32,956 nt of DNA, taken from NCBI GenBank assembly GCA_017829075.1, contig JAGAJA010000029.1, positions 1 to 32,956 on the forward strand, in the 5' to 3' direction. Below are positions 1 through 7,627 of the stretch, one piece after another (position 1 is the first letter of the stretch; each line of letters starts with the position of its first letter). A program made the translations under genes and the position numbers. The notes under the pieces were generated by a model, which was not told the origin of the DNA, made no database searches, and saw nothing but the letters and a program-made list of their open reading frames with translations. The stretch is from Oscillospiraceae bacterium. Its GTDB lineage: Bacteria; Bacillota_A; Clostridia; Oscillospirales; Ruminococcaceae.

Positions 1-141
1 CGTTTTTTGCCCCAGCTCTGCCGGGGCAAAAAACACTTCTATCCGCACAACTGTGCGAACTGACAGCTTTGCTGTCAGCGAGTGCGGGCAGTGCGGATGT
101 TCGGCGAGAAAGTCCCTTTAGGGACTTTTTCGACGGTCTGA
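1..141 (+). repeat. Dispersed structured repeat, family 1, copy 1 (left end outside window)
   Basis: Three consecutive hairpins are visible. The first is a T6-GCCCC / GGGGC-A6 stem (3-13 with 23-33). The second is a long imperfect stem with outer arms ATCCGCAC (41-48) and GTGCGGAT (91-98), enclosing CTGACAGC/GCTGTCAG (60-67 with 71-78). The third is AGTCCC-TTTA-GGGACT (111-126). It ends in TTTTTCGACGGTCTGA. The same architecture recurs at 31219-31358 with changed but still pairing stem bases. The window starts inside the element, so its left end is not visible. No ORF of its own is credible. Confidence 0.85.
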
Positions 142-169
142 GCGGCGCAGGAAACAACTCCTGCGCCGC
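142..169 (-). terminator. Hairpin terminator downstream of the GT51 gene
   Basis: An 11-bp perfect stem, GCGGCGCAGGA with TCCTGCGCCGC, lies 16 bp past the stop codon of the minus-strand glycosyltransferase gene. There is no strong T-run, so it may act as a weak or processed 3' end. It directly abuts the right end of the family 1 repeat. Confidence 0.6.
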
Positions 170-185
170 GATCTCTATATTCATT

Positions 186-869
186 TTATTCAATATACCC
201 GCATTCCCTCATTCTGTCAAGAACCTGCTCCGCCCGCTGCTGCGCAAGATCAGGGTTTTCGTCCGGGGAATAAACGCTTGGTGCCTGCGGGATCCCCGCC
301 AGAACCGCGCACTGCTCATCGGTAAGCCGCTCCGGCGGAACTCCGTAATATCCCATCGAAGCCGCGTAAATCCCGTAATAATTGCTGCCGAAATAGATCG
401 TGTTGACGTAAAGCTCAAAGATCTGCTCCTTGCTCAGCTTATCCTCTATCTCGAACGCCGTGAATATCTCAGCCGCCTTGCGCTCCAGCCGCTTTTCCTG
501 AGTGTAATACAGATTTTTTGCGTTCTGCATTGTTATTGTGCTGCCGCCCTCGACAAATCCAAGCTCCCTGATGTCGTGCAGAAGCGCCCGGATAATCGCC
601 GACGGGTCGATGCCCTTGTGTCCCCAGAAATCCTTGTCCTCGGTGGCGGTCACAGCATTGACGTAGAATTCCGGAAGATCCTCAAATCTCACGAAATGCT
701 CCTCCGCCGAAAGCTCTGCGTAGACCTGCCGCACCGGTCTTTCCCGCACCGCGTCACGGTGCATATTCCAGCCGAGCAGCGCGAATATCCCTCCGGCGAT
801 AATAACCGCGGATATCAGCGATAACAATATCAGAAGAATTACCTTGAGAACTCTACGCTTTTTCTTCAT
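186..869 (-). CDS. Monofunctional peptidoglycan glycosyltransferase (GT51)
   Basis: A membrane-anchored enzyme of 227 residues that would polymerise lipid II into glycan strands on the outer face of the membrane. Residues about 8-33 form one transmembrane anchor. GT51 motifs follow in order: EDKDFWGHKGID (77-88, catalytic Glu77), GGSTITMQ (108-115), RKAAEIF (from 130) and KLSKEQIFELYVNTIYFG (144-161). The length fits a stand-alone MtgA/SgtB-type enzyme, and there is no transpeptidase domain. Motif 2 has Met where Gln is usual (GGSTITQQ). The ATG is preceded by AAAGGGG and overlaps the 50-residue gene upstream by 17 nt, so it is the last gene of the Bce-like operon. That position suggests a role in envelope stress (inference). 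Confidence 0.9.
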   Translation of the reverse strand: MKKKRRVLKVILLILLSLISAVIIAGGIFALLGWNMHRDAVRERPVRQVYAELSAEEHFVRFEDLPEFYVNAVTATEDKDFWGHKGIDPSAIIRALLHDIRELGFVEGGSTITMQNAKNLYYTQEKRLERKAAEIFTAFEIEDKLSKEQIFELYVNTIYFGSNYYGIYAASMGYYGVPPERLTDEQCAVLAGIPQAPSVYSPDENPDLAQQRAEQVLDRMRECGYIE

Positions 870-1005
870 TTCTGCCCCTTTCCGAGAGAGATATTATTCT
901 GTCGCCCAGTCTGAGCGCGCCCCACAGCAGGACAATCCCCACCGCCGCCGGAACCGCTGCAATACCGATAAGCACAAGGCTCAGCGCATGAACTGCTTTC
1001 TTCAT
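853..1005 (-). CDS. Small hydrophobic membrane protein, 50 aa
   Basis: A short gene between the ABC permease and the GT51 gene. Its ATG overlaps the permease stop as ATGA (1002-1005), AGGGAAGG lies just upstream, and its end overlaps the GT51 start, so translational coupling on both sides is likely. The product starts MKKAVHALSLVLIG, has one hydrophobic span at about residues 8-30, and ends in a charged tail (SERGRNEEKA). I do not recognise a family. It could be a small partner of the permease or of the glycosyltransferase. The longer reading from 1101 is unlikely because it would overlap the permease by about 100 nt. Confidence 0.6.
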   Translation of the reverse strand: MKKAVHALSLVLIGIAAVPAAVGIVLLWGALRLGDRIISLSERGRNEEKA

Positions 1006-3011
1006 GAGCCTTCCCTGTCTCTTACGCTGACGATCCGGTAATAGCTGCAGGAGGTTATCACATAAACCAGCGTATACATCGCCGCGAACACCCCGAAGCA
1101 CACCAGCGTGACGATCGCCAGAAATCCGGTGTCCCTCATGCTGAACAGTCCAAGCATCTTAGTCAGCATCGGAAATGCAAACGCCATGTGTATCCCCGCC
1201 GCGATAAGCGGAGCAAAGAACACCGTCAGCACCTGAGAATTGACCGCCCGCCGGATATCCCTGTCGTTCATTCCCACCTTGCGCAGGATATCGAACCGCG
1301 CCCGGTCGTCGTAGCCCTCGCTTATCTGCTTGTAGTACATTATCAGCACCGCCGCAAGGATAAACACGCTGCCGAAGATTATTCCGAGGAAGAACAGACC
1401 GCCGTACATTCCCATGAATTCGCTGAACATAAGCGCTCTCAGATTGAGAGAAAAGCTCTTTTCAGTGGATTTCTTGTATTCGTATATGTCGTTGTATACC
1501 TCTACCTGCGCGTCATCGTCGCAGTCCATGTCGAAGCCGTAATAATACGCCATTATGCTGAAGCTGTTCTCGTTCATTGCCCGCTGATAGTCGTCTATCG
1601 CGTTCAGTACACTCTCGTCCTTTACGAACAGGTAAATCGAATTGATAACGGAAGCCACATCGTTTCCTATCATCTTGAAGCTGTCCGCCCGGTGAGTTAT
1701 CTTAAAGCTGCCGAAATCGTCTATCGAAATCGTATCGTAATTATATGTGCTGCCCTTGACGAATATTGCCGCCTCTCCGTCGGAAAGCGTCATTTCCTCG
1801 CCCATAACACGGTTATAGTCCTCTATGGTCATGACATAGACGTTCCTCAGATCCACAAACAATTCGTCCATCTCGCTGATGTCTGAGCGGTCAAGATCGA
1901 TCCTGTCGCCGAGCAATGCTCCTCCCAGCGGGAGATAGGTGTAGCTCAGCTCGTTTTCGGCGGTAACTCCGTGCTTCTCCAGCGATCTCTCCGCCGCGCC
2001 GCGAAACCCCGAAATATCCTCGTCCGAGGGGTCATACTGCCACAATTCAATATCTCTTGGATAACGGTCGTAAACTATCTTCTCCTCGCCCATGTACAGG
2101 CATATAGTTGAGGACAGAGTGACCAGCACCATTGTGCAGAGAATGCAGATAGAAGCAAGCCCCGCGCCGTTTCTTTTCATGCGGTAAGCCATTTGTGAAA
2201 CCGAGATGAAATGGTTGGTCTTGTAGTAATACCCCCGGTTCTTCTGGAGTATCTTGCATACCGCGACAGAGCCTGCAATGAACAGCAGATATGTCGCCGC
2301 AATAACAAGTATCACCGCCACAAGGAACGCCAGAAGCGCGGTCATAGGCTCTTCAATAGTCACCGCCATGTAATAAGCAAGCCCCAGCAAAACCGCTCCC
2401 AGCGCCGCCAGAAACCAGTTGGCTCTCGGCGGCTTTTCTCCGGAATTTTCCGAATGCAGCAGCTCAATAGGCTTTGAGAAAAACACCTGCCGCAGCACGT
2501 TCAGATAAATCAGCAGGAATATCACAGCAAACACGATCAGCATACTTACTATGCTGTTTACGCTCACAGAAAACTCATACTGCGCGCTGCCGCTCAGAAT
2601 ACGCACCGCCAGCAGTTCCGCCAGCTTAGAGAAAAGTATTCCCGCGCCGGCTCCCAGCGCCATTGAGATCAGGTATACCATCGCGGTTTCCCACGTCATA
2701 ATGCGGGCGATATTGCGCTTTCCCATGCCCAAAATGTTGTACAGTCCGAATTCCCGCTTGCGCTGCTTTATCAGGAAGGAATTCGTGTAAAACAGGAATA
2801 TCGCCGCAAAGATACCCATTATCACAATGCCAAAGCGCATCATGATTTCCATTGTGTCGCCGCCGCGCATATTCTCCAGCATGGAATTATCCGAGAGAAA
2901 GCTGACGATATAGAACATCATCGCCATAAGCGAGCAGGTCAGGATATACGGCGCGTAAAGCTTTCCGTTGCGGCGGATACCCCCTGCCGCAAGTCTTGCA
3001 TATAATCTCAT
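1002..3011 (-). CDS. ABC transporter permease, BceB/FtsX type
   Basis: A 669-residue multi-span membrane protein matching the BceB/VraG class, whose members pair with a BceA-type ATPase to sense and relieve cell-wall-targeting peptide antibiotics. A first hydrophobic span lies near residues 20-40, several helices follow, then a large hydrophilic stretch at about 310-520, then the last helices. This single large extracellular domain is the family's hallmark and the known sensing part. The gene starts in an ATGA overlap with the ATPase gene (3008-3011) and ends in an ATGA overlap with the 50-residue gene. The actual substrate cannot be read from sequence. Confidence 0.88.
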   Translation of the reverse strand: MRLYARLAAGGIRRNGKLYAPYILTCSLMAMMFYIVSFLSDNSMLENMRGGDTMEIMMRFGIVIMGIFAAIFLFYTNSFLIKQRKREFGLYNILGMGKRNIARIMTWETAMVYLISMALGAGAGILFSKLAELLAVRILSGSAQYEFSVSVNSIVSMLIVFAVIFLLIYLNVLRQVFFSKPIELLHSENSGEKPPRANWFLAALGAVLLGLAYYMAVTIEEPMTALLAFLVAVILVIAATYLLFIAGSVAVCKILQKNRGYYYKTNHFISVSQMAYRMKRNGAGLASICILCTMVLVTLSSTICLYMGEEKIVYDRYPRDIELWQYDPSDEDISGFRGAAERSLEKHGVTAENELSYTYLPLGGALLGDRIDLDRSDISEMDELFVDLRNVYVMTIEDYNRVMGEEMTLSDGEAAIFVKGSTYNYDTISIDDFGSFKITHRADSFKMIGNDVASVINSIYLFVKDESVLNAIDDYQRAMNENSFSIMAYYYGFDMDCDDDAQVEVYNDIYEYKKSTEKSFSLNLRALMFSEFMGMYGGLFFLGIIFGSVFILAAVLIMYYKQISEGYDDRARFDILRKVGMNDRDIRRAVNSQVLTVFFAPLIAAGIHMAFAFPMLTKMLGLFSMRDTGFLAIVTLVCFGVFAAMYTLVYVITSCSYYRIVSVRDREGS

Positions 3012-3781
3012 ACCGCGCCGCCTTTCGCGTCCTCCGACGAAATCAGCGTCAGCGCGTCGGTTATCTTCCGGTAGAATTCATCGTCGCTGCAAAGCCCGCG
3101 GTAAATCTGGTGGAACACCGTTCCGTCCTTGATGAACAGCACCCTCTTCGCGCGGCTTGCCGCCTTTGCGGAATGAGTTACCATGAGGATCGTCTGTCCC
3201 CGTCGGTTGATGTCCGCGAACAGCGCCAGAAGTTCGTCTGAGCTGCGACTGTCAAGAGCGCCTGTGGGTTCGTCCGCAAGCAGCAGCTTGGGGTCGGTTA
3301 TCATCGCCCGCGCCGCAGCAGTGCGCTGCTTCTGTCCGCCGGAAATCTCATAGGGATATTTGTCCAGCAGCGGCAGAATGCCGAGAATTTCTGCGGTTTT
3401 TTGCAGCTTCGGCTGCATCTGGGGATATTTCATTCCCGCAAGCACCAGCGGCAGCAGGATATTGTCCCGCACGGTAAAGGTGTCCAGCAGGTTGAATTCC
3501 TGAAACACAAATCCGAGATTGTCCCGCCGGAAATCCGCCAGCTTTGAGTCCTTTATCTTCGCAAGATCCATTCCGTCAAGGATCACGCTGCCCCCGGTGG
3601 GCTTATCCAGCGCCGCAAGGATATTCAGCAGCGTGGTCTTTCCGGAGCCGCTCTCGCCCATTATCGCGATATATTCGCCCTGCTCCGCGGTGAATGTTAC
3701 GTTTTTCAGCGCCTCGACCCGGTTTCCGCCGAGCCGGGTGGTGTAGGTCTTTTTCAGTCCGTTTATCTCTAGTATCGGCAT
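3008..3781 (-). CDS. ABC transporter ATP-binding protein, BceA type
   Basis: A 257-residue ATPase that would power the adjacent permease. Walker A is GESGSGKTT (42-50), the Q-loop is FQEFN (93-97), the signature is SGGQKQR (147-153), and Walker B is LLLADEP with Asp170-Glu171. This is the MacB/LolD/BceA clade. A short C-terminal tail follows the H-loop region (TILMVTHS). The gene has its own promoter and BceR-type operator upstream (3839-3902), so the two-component system encoded just before it probably controls it directly. It overlaps the permease by 4 nt. Confidence 0.92.
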   Translation of the reverse strand: MPILEINGLKKTYTTRLGGNRVEALKNVTFTAEQGEYIAIMGESGSGKTTLLNILAALDKPTGGSVILDGMDLAKIKDSKLADFRRDNLGFVFQEFNLLDTFTVRDNILLPLVLAGMKYPQMQPKLQKTAEILGILPLLDKYPYEISGGQKQRTAAARAMITDPKLLLADEPTGALDSRSSDELLALFADINRRGQTILMVTHSAKAASRAKRVLFIKDGTVFHQIYRGLCSDDEFYRKITDALTLISSEDAKGGAV

Positions 3782-3838
3782 GATCTGTTTCTTCCTTTCT
3801 GCATTACGCCGAGAGCTCCCCGCTCTCCGTCTGTATTA

Positions 3839-3867
3839 AGTATATCAGATCACCGCCGCAGCCGCAA
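3839..3867 (-). promoter_or_regulatory. SigA-type promoter of the BceAB-like genes
   Basis: Read on the minus strand: TTGCGG (3867-3862), a 17-bp spacer, then TATACT (3844-3839), 57 bp upstream of the ATPase ATG. The weak -35 next to an upstream operator is what an activated promoter looks like. Confidence 0.75.
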
Positions 3868-3877
3868 TTGATTTGTC

Positions 3878-3902
3878 TTACATTTATCTTACAATATTGT
3901 AA
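3878..3902 (-). promoter_or_regulatory. BceR-type operator
   Basis: A perfect inverted repeat TTACA-ATAT-TGTAA at 3889-3902 fits the TNACA-N4-TGTNA pattern known for BceR/PsdR-type response regulators. An extra TTACA half-site at 3878-3882 repeats the same half 11 bp away, one helical turn. The cluster ends 10 bp upstream of the -35 of the BceA-like promoter, where an activator would sit. Confidence 0.75.
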
Positions 3903-3904
3903 TA

Positions 3905-4882
3905 TCAATCCCGGAGATCCACCGCTTTTCGCTCCAGACCTATCTCTATCACCGTCCCGGTTTCATCGCTGAGTGCGGTTATCGTATGTCCCAGCGCCCT
4001 GCATATCCTCCGGCAGAGGTATAAGCCTATGCCGCTCGCTTTCATATCGGTGCGCCCGTTGCAGCCGGTATAGCCCTTTTCAAATATCCGGGGAAGATCC
4101 TCTGGAGCTATTCCGATACCGGTGTCCCGCAGCTTCAGGATATTGTTCTCAAAGGTGATGGTTATGCCGCCGGAGCGGGTGTATTTCAGAGAATTCGAAA
4201 GCACCTGAGATATCACGAACAGCAGCCATTTTTCGTCCGTCAGCACCGTGACGTCCAACGGCTGATAATCGAGTGAGAGCTTCTTGCGTATGAACTGCGC
4301 CGAGAATTTCCGCAGTGCCGCCCGGATCACCGCGTCAAGGCTGCATTCCCTGATAACATAGTCCGTTTCGCTGCTCTCCAGCCGCACATAGCACAGCACC
4401 ATTTCAACATACTGCTCAATGCGCATAAGCTCCTCGGAAAGCTCACGGCTCTCCGGAGTGTCCTGCTCCGCAAGGGAAAGCCGCATTGCGGCGATAGGGG
4501 TCTTAATCTGGTGCGCCCACATGGTGTAGTAGTCGGTCATGTCCGCAAAGCTGCTCTCATATCCCGCTTCAAGCTCCGTGCGGCTCTGAAACAGCAGCCT
4601 TATAAGCTCCGAATAGCCCGCCTCCACCACATTTTCCGGCTCCGGGAGATTATCGCAGGAAACGGTGATCTCCTCCTTCAGCTTCTCCAGAACCGCGCAT
4701 TTCCTGCGGAATTTCAGATAGTCCGCGATACCGAAAACCAGCGCTATCGCGCCGCACACAGCCGACGCATATCCCACCGCGCCGAGGGGGATCCCCCCAA
4801 GCAGAAACACCACCGCGAATACCGCCGCAAACAGCGCAAAAGCAGCGATCACGCGTATTCTTGATTTCAGATAAGCGATCAT
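3905..4882 (-). CDS. Sensor histidine kinase, BceS type
   Basis: A 325-residue membrane kinase. Two helices (about 11-30 and 34-54) flank almost no extracellular loop, as in intramembrane-sensing kinases such as BceS, which take their signal from the partner ABC transporter. The phospho-acceptor is His124 in MWAHQIKTP. The N box is near SQVLSNSLKYT, the G1 box is DTGIGI and the G2 box is GIGLYLCRRI, so it looks active. Its ATG overlaps the response regulator stop as ATGA (4879-4882). It probably phosphorylates that regulator, which then acts on the operator at 3878-3902. Confidence 0.92.
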   Translation of the reverse strand: MIAYLKSRIRVIAAFALFAAVFAVVFLLGGIPLGAVGYASAVCGAIALVFGIADYLKFRRKCAVLEKLKEEITVSCDNLPEPENVVEAGYSELIRLLFQSRTELEAGYESSFADMTDYYTMWAHQIKTPIAAMRLSLAEQDTPESRELSEELMRIEQYVEMVLCYVRLESSETDYVIRECSLDAVIRAALRKFSAQFIRKKLSLDYQPLDVTVLTDEKWLLFVISQVLSNSLKYTRSGGITITFENNILKLRDTGIGIAPEDLPRIFEKGYTGCNGRTDMKASGIGLYLCRRICRALGHTITALSDETGTVIEIGLERKAVDLRD

Positions 4883-5550
4883 TCCACTATATATCCCATT
4901 CCGACCTTAGTTGCGATAAATCCCGCAAGCCCCGCAGCGTCAAGCTTCTTCCTCAGCCGCGCCACGTTTACGGTGAGGGTGTTCTCGTCAATGAAGCAGT
5001 CGGTTTCCCACAGCCGGTTCATCAGCTTCTCACGGCTGACTACCCTGCCCTTGTTCTCAAGCAGCGTCTGTAAAATACGGTATTCGTTCTTGGTAAGGTC
5101 TATTTTGTTCTCCCCTACGGTAAGGGTAGCGTCCGCGGTGTTTAGCTTCGCGCCGCGGTGTTCTATCATTCCCACCTGCTGCGCAAAATCGTAGCTTCTC
5201 CGCAGAAGAGCCTGTATTTTCGCCACCAGCACCGTCATATCGAACGGCTTTGCAATAAAATCATCGCCGCCCATATTCATCGCCATGACTATGTTCATAT
5301 TGTCGCTCGCCGAGGAAATGAACACGATCGGCACACGGCTATTCCGGCGTATTTCCCCGCACCAGTAAAATCCGTTGAAGAACGGCAGGGTTATATCCAG
5401 CAGCACAAGATGCGGCTGGAACTCCGCCACCTCCTCGGAAATCCGGCGGAAATCCACGGCGCATTTCGTTTCAAGCTCCCAGTCTGCAAGTCCCTTGCTC
5501 ACCGAACGGGCGATCCCTTCGTCGTCCTCGGCTATGTAAATTCGGTACAT
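4879..5550 (-). CDS. OmpR/PhoB-family response regulator, BceR type
   Basis: A 223-residue regulator. The receiver domain (about 1-115) has Asp9-Asp10, the phosphorylated Asp52 (LVLLDITLP), Ser80 in the switch position and Lys101. A winged-helix DNA-binding domain (about 130-220) ends in the usual wing region (KVGMGYIVE). I chose the ATG at 5550: AGGAG lies 5 nt upstream, the receiver starts there, and the promoter at 5581-5609 places the transcript start near 5574, so an upstream in-frame ATG at 5625 would not be transcribed. It is the first gene of the Bce-like operon. Confidence 0.92.
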   Translation of the reverse strand: MYRIYIAEDDEGIARSVSKGLADWELETKCAVDFRRISEEVAEFQPHLVLLDITLPFFNGFYWCGEIRRNSRVPIVFISSASDNMNIVMAMNMGGDDFIAKPFDMTVLVAKIQALLRRSYDFAQQVGMIEHRGAKLNTADATLTVGENKIDLTKNEYRILQTLLENKGRVVSREKLMNRLWETDCFIDENTLTVNVARLRKKLDAAGLAGFIATKVGMGYIVE

Positions 5551-5580
5551 ATTTACTCCTATCCAGTGATTTATATTTTC

Positions 5581-5609
5581 AGTATAGCACAACAGCGGCG
5601 ATTTTGCAA
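5581..5609 (-). promoter_or_regulatory. SigA-type promoter of the two-component genes
   Basis: On the minus strand: TTGCAA (5609-5604), 17 bp, TATACT (5586-5581), with an extended TG before the -10. The predicted start is near 5574, giving a leader of about 24 nt. Confidence 0.75.
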
Positions 5610-5685
5610 GCAGATACTTCTCCATTCATATATCCGCCTGTGGAAAAACGCTTTTATTTTTTTACAAAATAAGGCAGTCTGCTTC

Positions 5686-5714
5686 TTGACAATTTCTAAA
5701 AACTATGTTAAAAT
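5686..5714 (+). promoter_or_regulatory. SigA-type promoter of the MarR gene
   Basis: TTGACA (5686-5691), 17 bp, TAAAAT (5709-5714). The predicted start near 5721 falls inside the first repeat of the operator at 5716-5743. Confidence 0.85.
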
Positions 5715-5715
5715 A

Positions 5716-5743
5716 ATAAGGTACTTGATATTAAGGTACTTAA
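5716..5743 (+). promoter_or_regulatory. Probable MarR operator, two tandem palindromic boxes
   Basis: AAGGTACTT occurs twice (5718-5726 and 5733-5741), centres 15 bp apart. The second copy extends to the palindrome TTAAG-GTA-CTTAA (5731-5743). The boxes cover the predicted transcription start of the MarR gene, as expected for autorepression. Confidence 0.65.
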
Positions 5744-5773
5744 CAATTCATTAATATCGGAAGGTGCATAATA

Positions 5774-6208
5774 ATGCAGGATATTGACGAACAACTTACA
5801 GGGCTTATCCACGACTGGTTCGCGCGGCTCAGGGGACAGATCTCAGCGGGAAACAGCGAATTTCTCGGAGGAAATCACACGCTGCTGGAACGGGAACGAA
5901 TACTTCTCACCATAGGCAGAAACGGAGAGATCGTCCAGAAGCGGCTTTCAGAGATCTTCTCGGTCAGCCCCCAGTCCATGTCAGAAGCACTGTCAAAGCT
6001 GGAGAATGACGGCTACATAACCCGTATAAAAAACCAGCTTGACAAGCGCAAAACCGTTGTGTCCCTCACCCCGGCGGGCAGGGAGCAATCAGACAGGCTC
6101 GCGCAGAAGATGCGCAGTCAGGCGCACCGGTTCCTAGAACCGCTCAGCCCGGAGGAAAAGCAGACGCTCTACACTTTACTGAAAAAGCTCATCAAATACC
6201 GGTGCTGA
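5774..6208 (+). CDS. MarR-family transcriptional regulator
   Basis: A 144-residue winged-helix protein. The recognition region reads VQKRLSEIFSVSPQSMSEAL, followed by the wing with the family's characteristic LDKRKTVVSLTPAG (the DxRxxxVxLT pattern). The terminal helices would form the dimer interface. GGAAGG precedes the ATG. The boxes at 5716-5743 suggest self-control. The citrate synthase gene starts 52 bp downstream with no obvious promoter of its own, so the two are probably cotranscribed and citrate synthase may be under this repressor. The ligand is unknown. Confidence 0.88.
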   Translation: MQDIDEQLTGLIHDWFARLRGQISAGNSEFLGGNHTLLERERILLTIGRNGEIVQKRLSEIFSVSPQSMSEALSKLENDGYITRIKNQLDKRKTVVSLTPAGREQSDRLAQKMRSQAHRFLEPLSPEEKQTLYTLLKKLIKYRC

Positions 6209-6260
6209 GATATTCACCCACACCGCGCAAGCGGCGGAACTCTGCAAAGGAGGAAAATAT

Positions 6261-7586
6261 ATGGCATTTGAAAAGATAAACGAATTTTCTGCGGAAAAGC
6301 AGAAGCTCTGCAAGGAGCACGACACCATCTCCGATGACCTGTTCAAGGAATACGGCGTAAACCGAGGACTTCGCGACATTAACGGAAAGGGCGTCCTCAC
6401 CGGACTTACCCGCATCTCGAAAATAGTATCATTCAAGGACGTAGACGGCGAGCGCGTACCCTGCGACGGCGAGCTTTGGTACAGAGGCTACAACATAAAT
6501 ACGCTTATCAAAAACCTCTCCGGCTTCGGCTTTGAAAAGACCGCATATCTGCTGATATTCGGAGAACTTCCCACCGACGCTCAGCTTGAGGAATTCAACG
6601 AGGTGCTGAACGACTGCCGTACTCTCCCGTCCAACTTCACCCGTGACGTTATCATGAAAGCCCCCTCAAAGGACATCATGAACTCCATGACAAAGAGTAT
6701 CCTTACCCTGTCGTCGTATGATGAAAACCTTTCCTCCAACGATATCGACAACTGCATTCGGCAGTGCCTTCAGCTCACCGCCGTTTTCCCGATACTGGCG
6801 GTTTACGGCTACCATGCCTATAATCACTATGACAACGACGGAAGTATGTACATTCACCGTCCCAAGCCGGGGCTTTCCACCGCGGAGAATTTCCTGCTGA
6901 TGCTGCGCCCGGATATGCAGTACACCGAGCTTGAAGCGAGGGTTCTCGACATTGTTCTCATGCTCCACATGGAACACGGCGGCGGCAACAACTCCACCTT
7001 TACCACCCGCGTCGTTACCTCGGCAGGCTCGGACACCTACTCCGCGATCGCCGCGGCTATGTCCTCGCTCAAAGGCCCGCGTCACGGCGGCGCAAACCTC
7101 AAGGTTATGCAGATGATGCAGGATATCCGCAGTCACGTCAGCGACCCCACCGATAAGGACGCGGTGCGGGATTATCTGCGCAAGCTGCTTGACGGAGAGG
7201 CTTTCGACCGCAAGGGGCTTATCTACGGCATGGGTCATGCGGTTTACTCCATTTCCGATCCTAGAGAAAGAGTTCTGAAATCCTACGTCCAGAAGCTCGC
7301 CGAGGCAAAGGGCAAGGACAGGGATATGGCGCTGTATTCCAATATCGAGGAAATCGCGCCGCAGCTCATTGCAGAAAAGCGCCGCATCTACAAGGGCGTA
7401 AGCCCCAACGTGGACTTTTACAGCGGCTTTGTTTACGATATGCTGGGTATCCCGCTGGAGCTGTACACACCGCTGTTTGCGATCGCGAGAGTTGTTGGCT
7501 GGTCTGCCCACCGTATTGAGGAGCTTGTCGGCATGAGCAAGATAATCCGCCCGGCTTACAAGAGCGTTATGGAAGAGATAGAATAA
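6261..7586 (+). CDS. Citrate synthase
   Basis: A 441-residue enzyme of the citrate synthase family that would condense oxaloacetate with acetyl-CoA. The catalytic triad is visible: a histidine in HMEHGGGNNSTF (His236/His239 region), His326 in GMGHAVYSISDPR and Asp385 in NVDFYSGF. The oxaloacetate-binding region around SSLKGPRHGGAN is also present. It has a strong ribosome site (AAAGGAGG). No other TCA-cycle gene is in the window, so a role in making 2-oxoglutarate for glutamate is an inference. A 2-methylcitrate synthase activity cannot be excluded by sequence alone. A stem-loop follows at 7628-7656. Confidence 0.93.
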   Translation: MAFEKINEFSAEKQKLCKEHDTISDDLFKEYGVNRGLRDINGKGVLTGLTRISKIVSFKDVDGERVPCDGELWYRGYNINTLIKNLSGFGFEKTAYLLIFGELPTDAQLEEFNEVLNDCRTLPSNFTRDVIMKAPSKDIMNSMTKSILTLSSYDENLSSNDIDNCIRQCLQLTAVFPILAVYGYHAYNHYDNDGSMYIHRPKPGLSTAENFLLMLRPDMQYTELEARVLDIVLMLHMEHGGGNNSTFTTRVVTSAGSDTYSAIAAAMSSLKGPRHGGANLKVMQMMQDIRSHVSDPTDKDAVRDYLRKLLDGEAFDRKGLIYGMGHAVYSISDPRERVLKSYVQKLAEAKGKDRDMALYSNIEEIAPQLIAEKRRIYKGVSPNVDFYSGFVYDMLGIPLELYTPLFAIARVVGWSAHRIEELVGMSKIIRPAYKSVMEEIE

Positions 7587-7596
7587 AAGCTGCTTC

Positions 7597-7627
7597 TCGG
7601 GCAAAACTGAGTTTTTCAACGGTCTGG
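7597..7627 (+). repeat. Short family 1 repeat end
   Basis: This stretch contains GGGCAAAACTGAG and TTTTTCAACGGTCTGG. It matches the reverse complement of the left end of the copy at 31171-31201 (GGGCAAAACT, TTTTTCGAC), and its end also resembles the shared right end TTTTTCGACGGTCTGA. It lies directly against the terminator at 7628. Either a decayed copy or a single-ended form. Confidence 0.6.

Noticed and set aside
69..824. 251-residue open frame on the plus strand
   Set aside because: It lies opposite the GT51 gene, begins within the repeat, has no ribosome site and shows no domain.
5551..5625. Longer start for the response regulator at 5625
   Set aside because: The promoter at 5581-5609 lies inside that extension, and a good ribosome site precedes the ATG at 5550.
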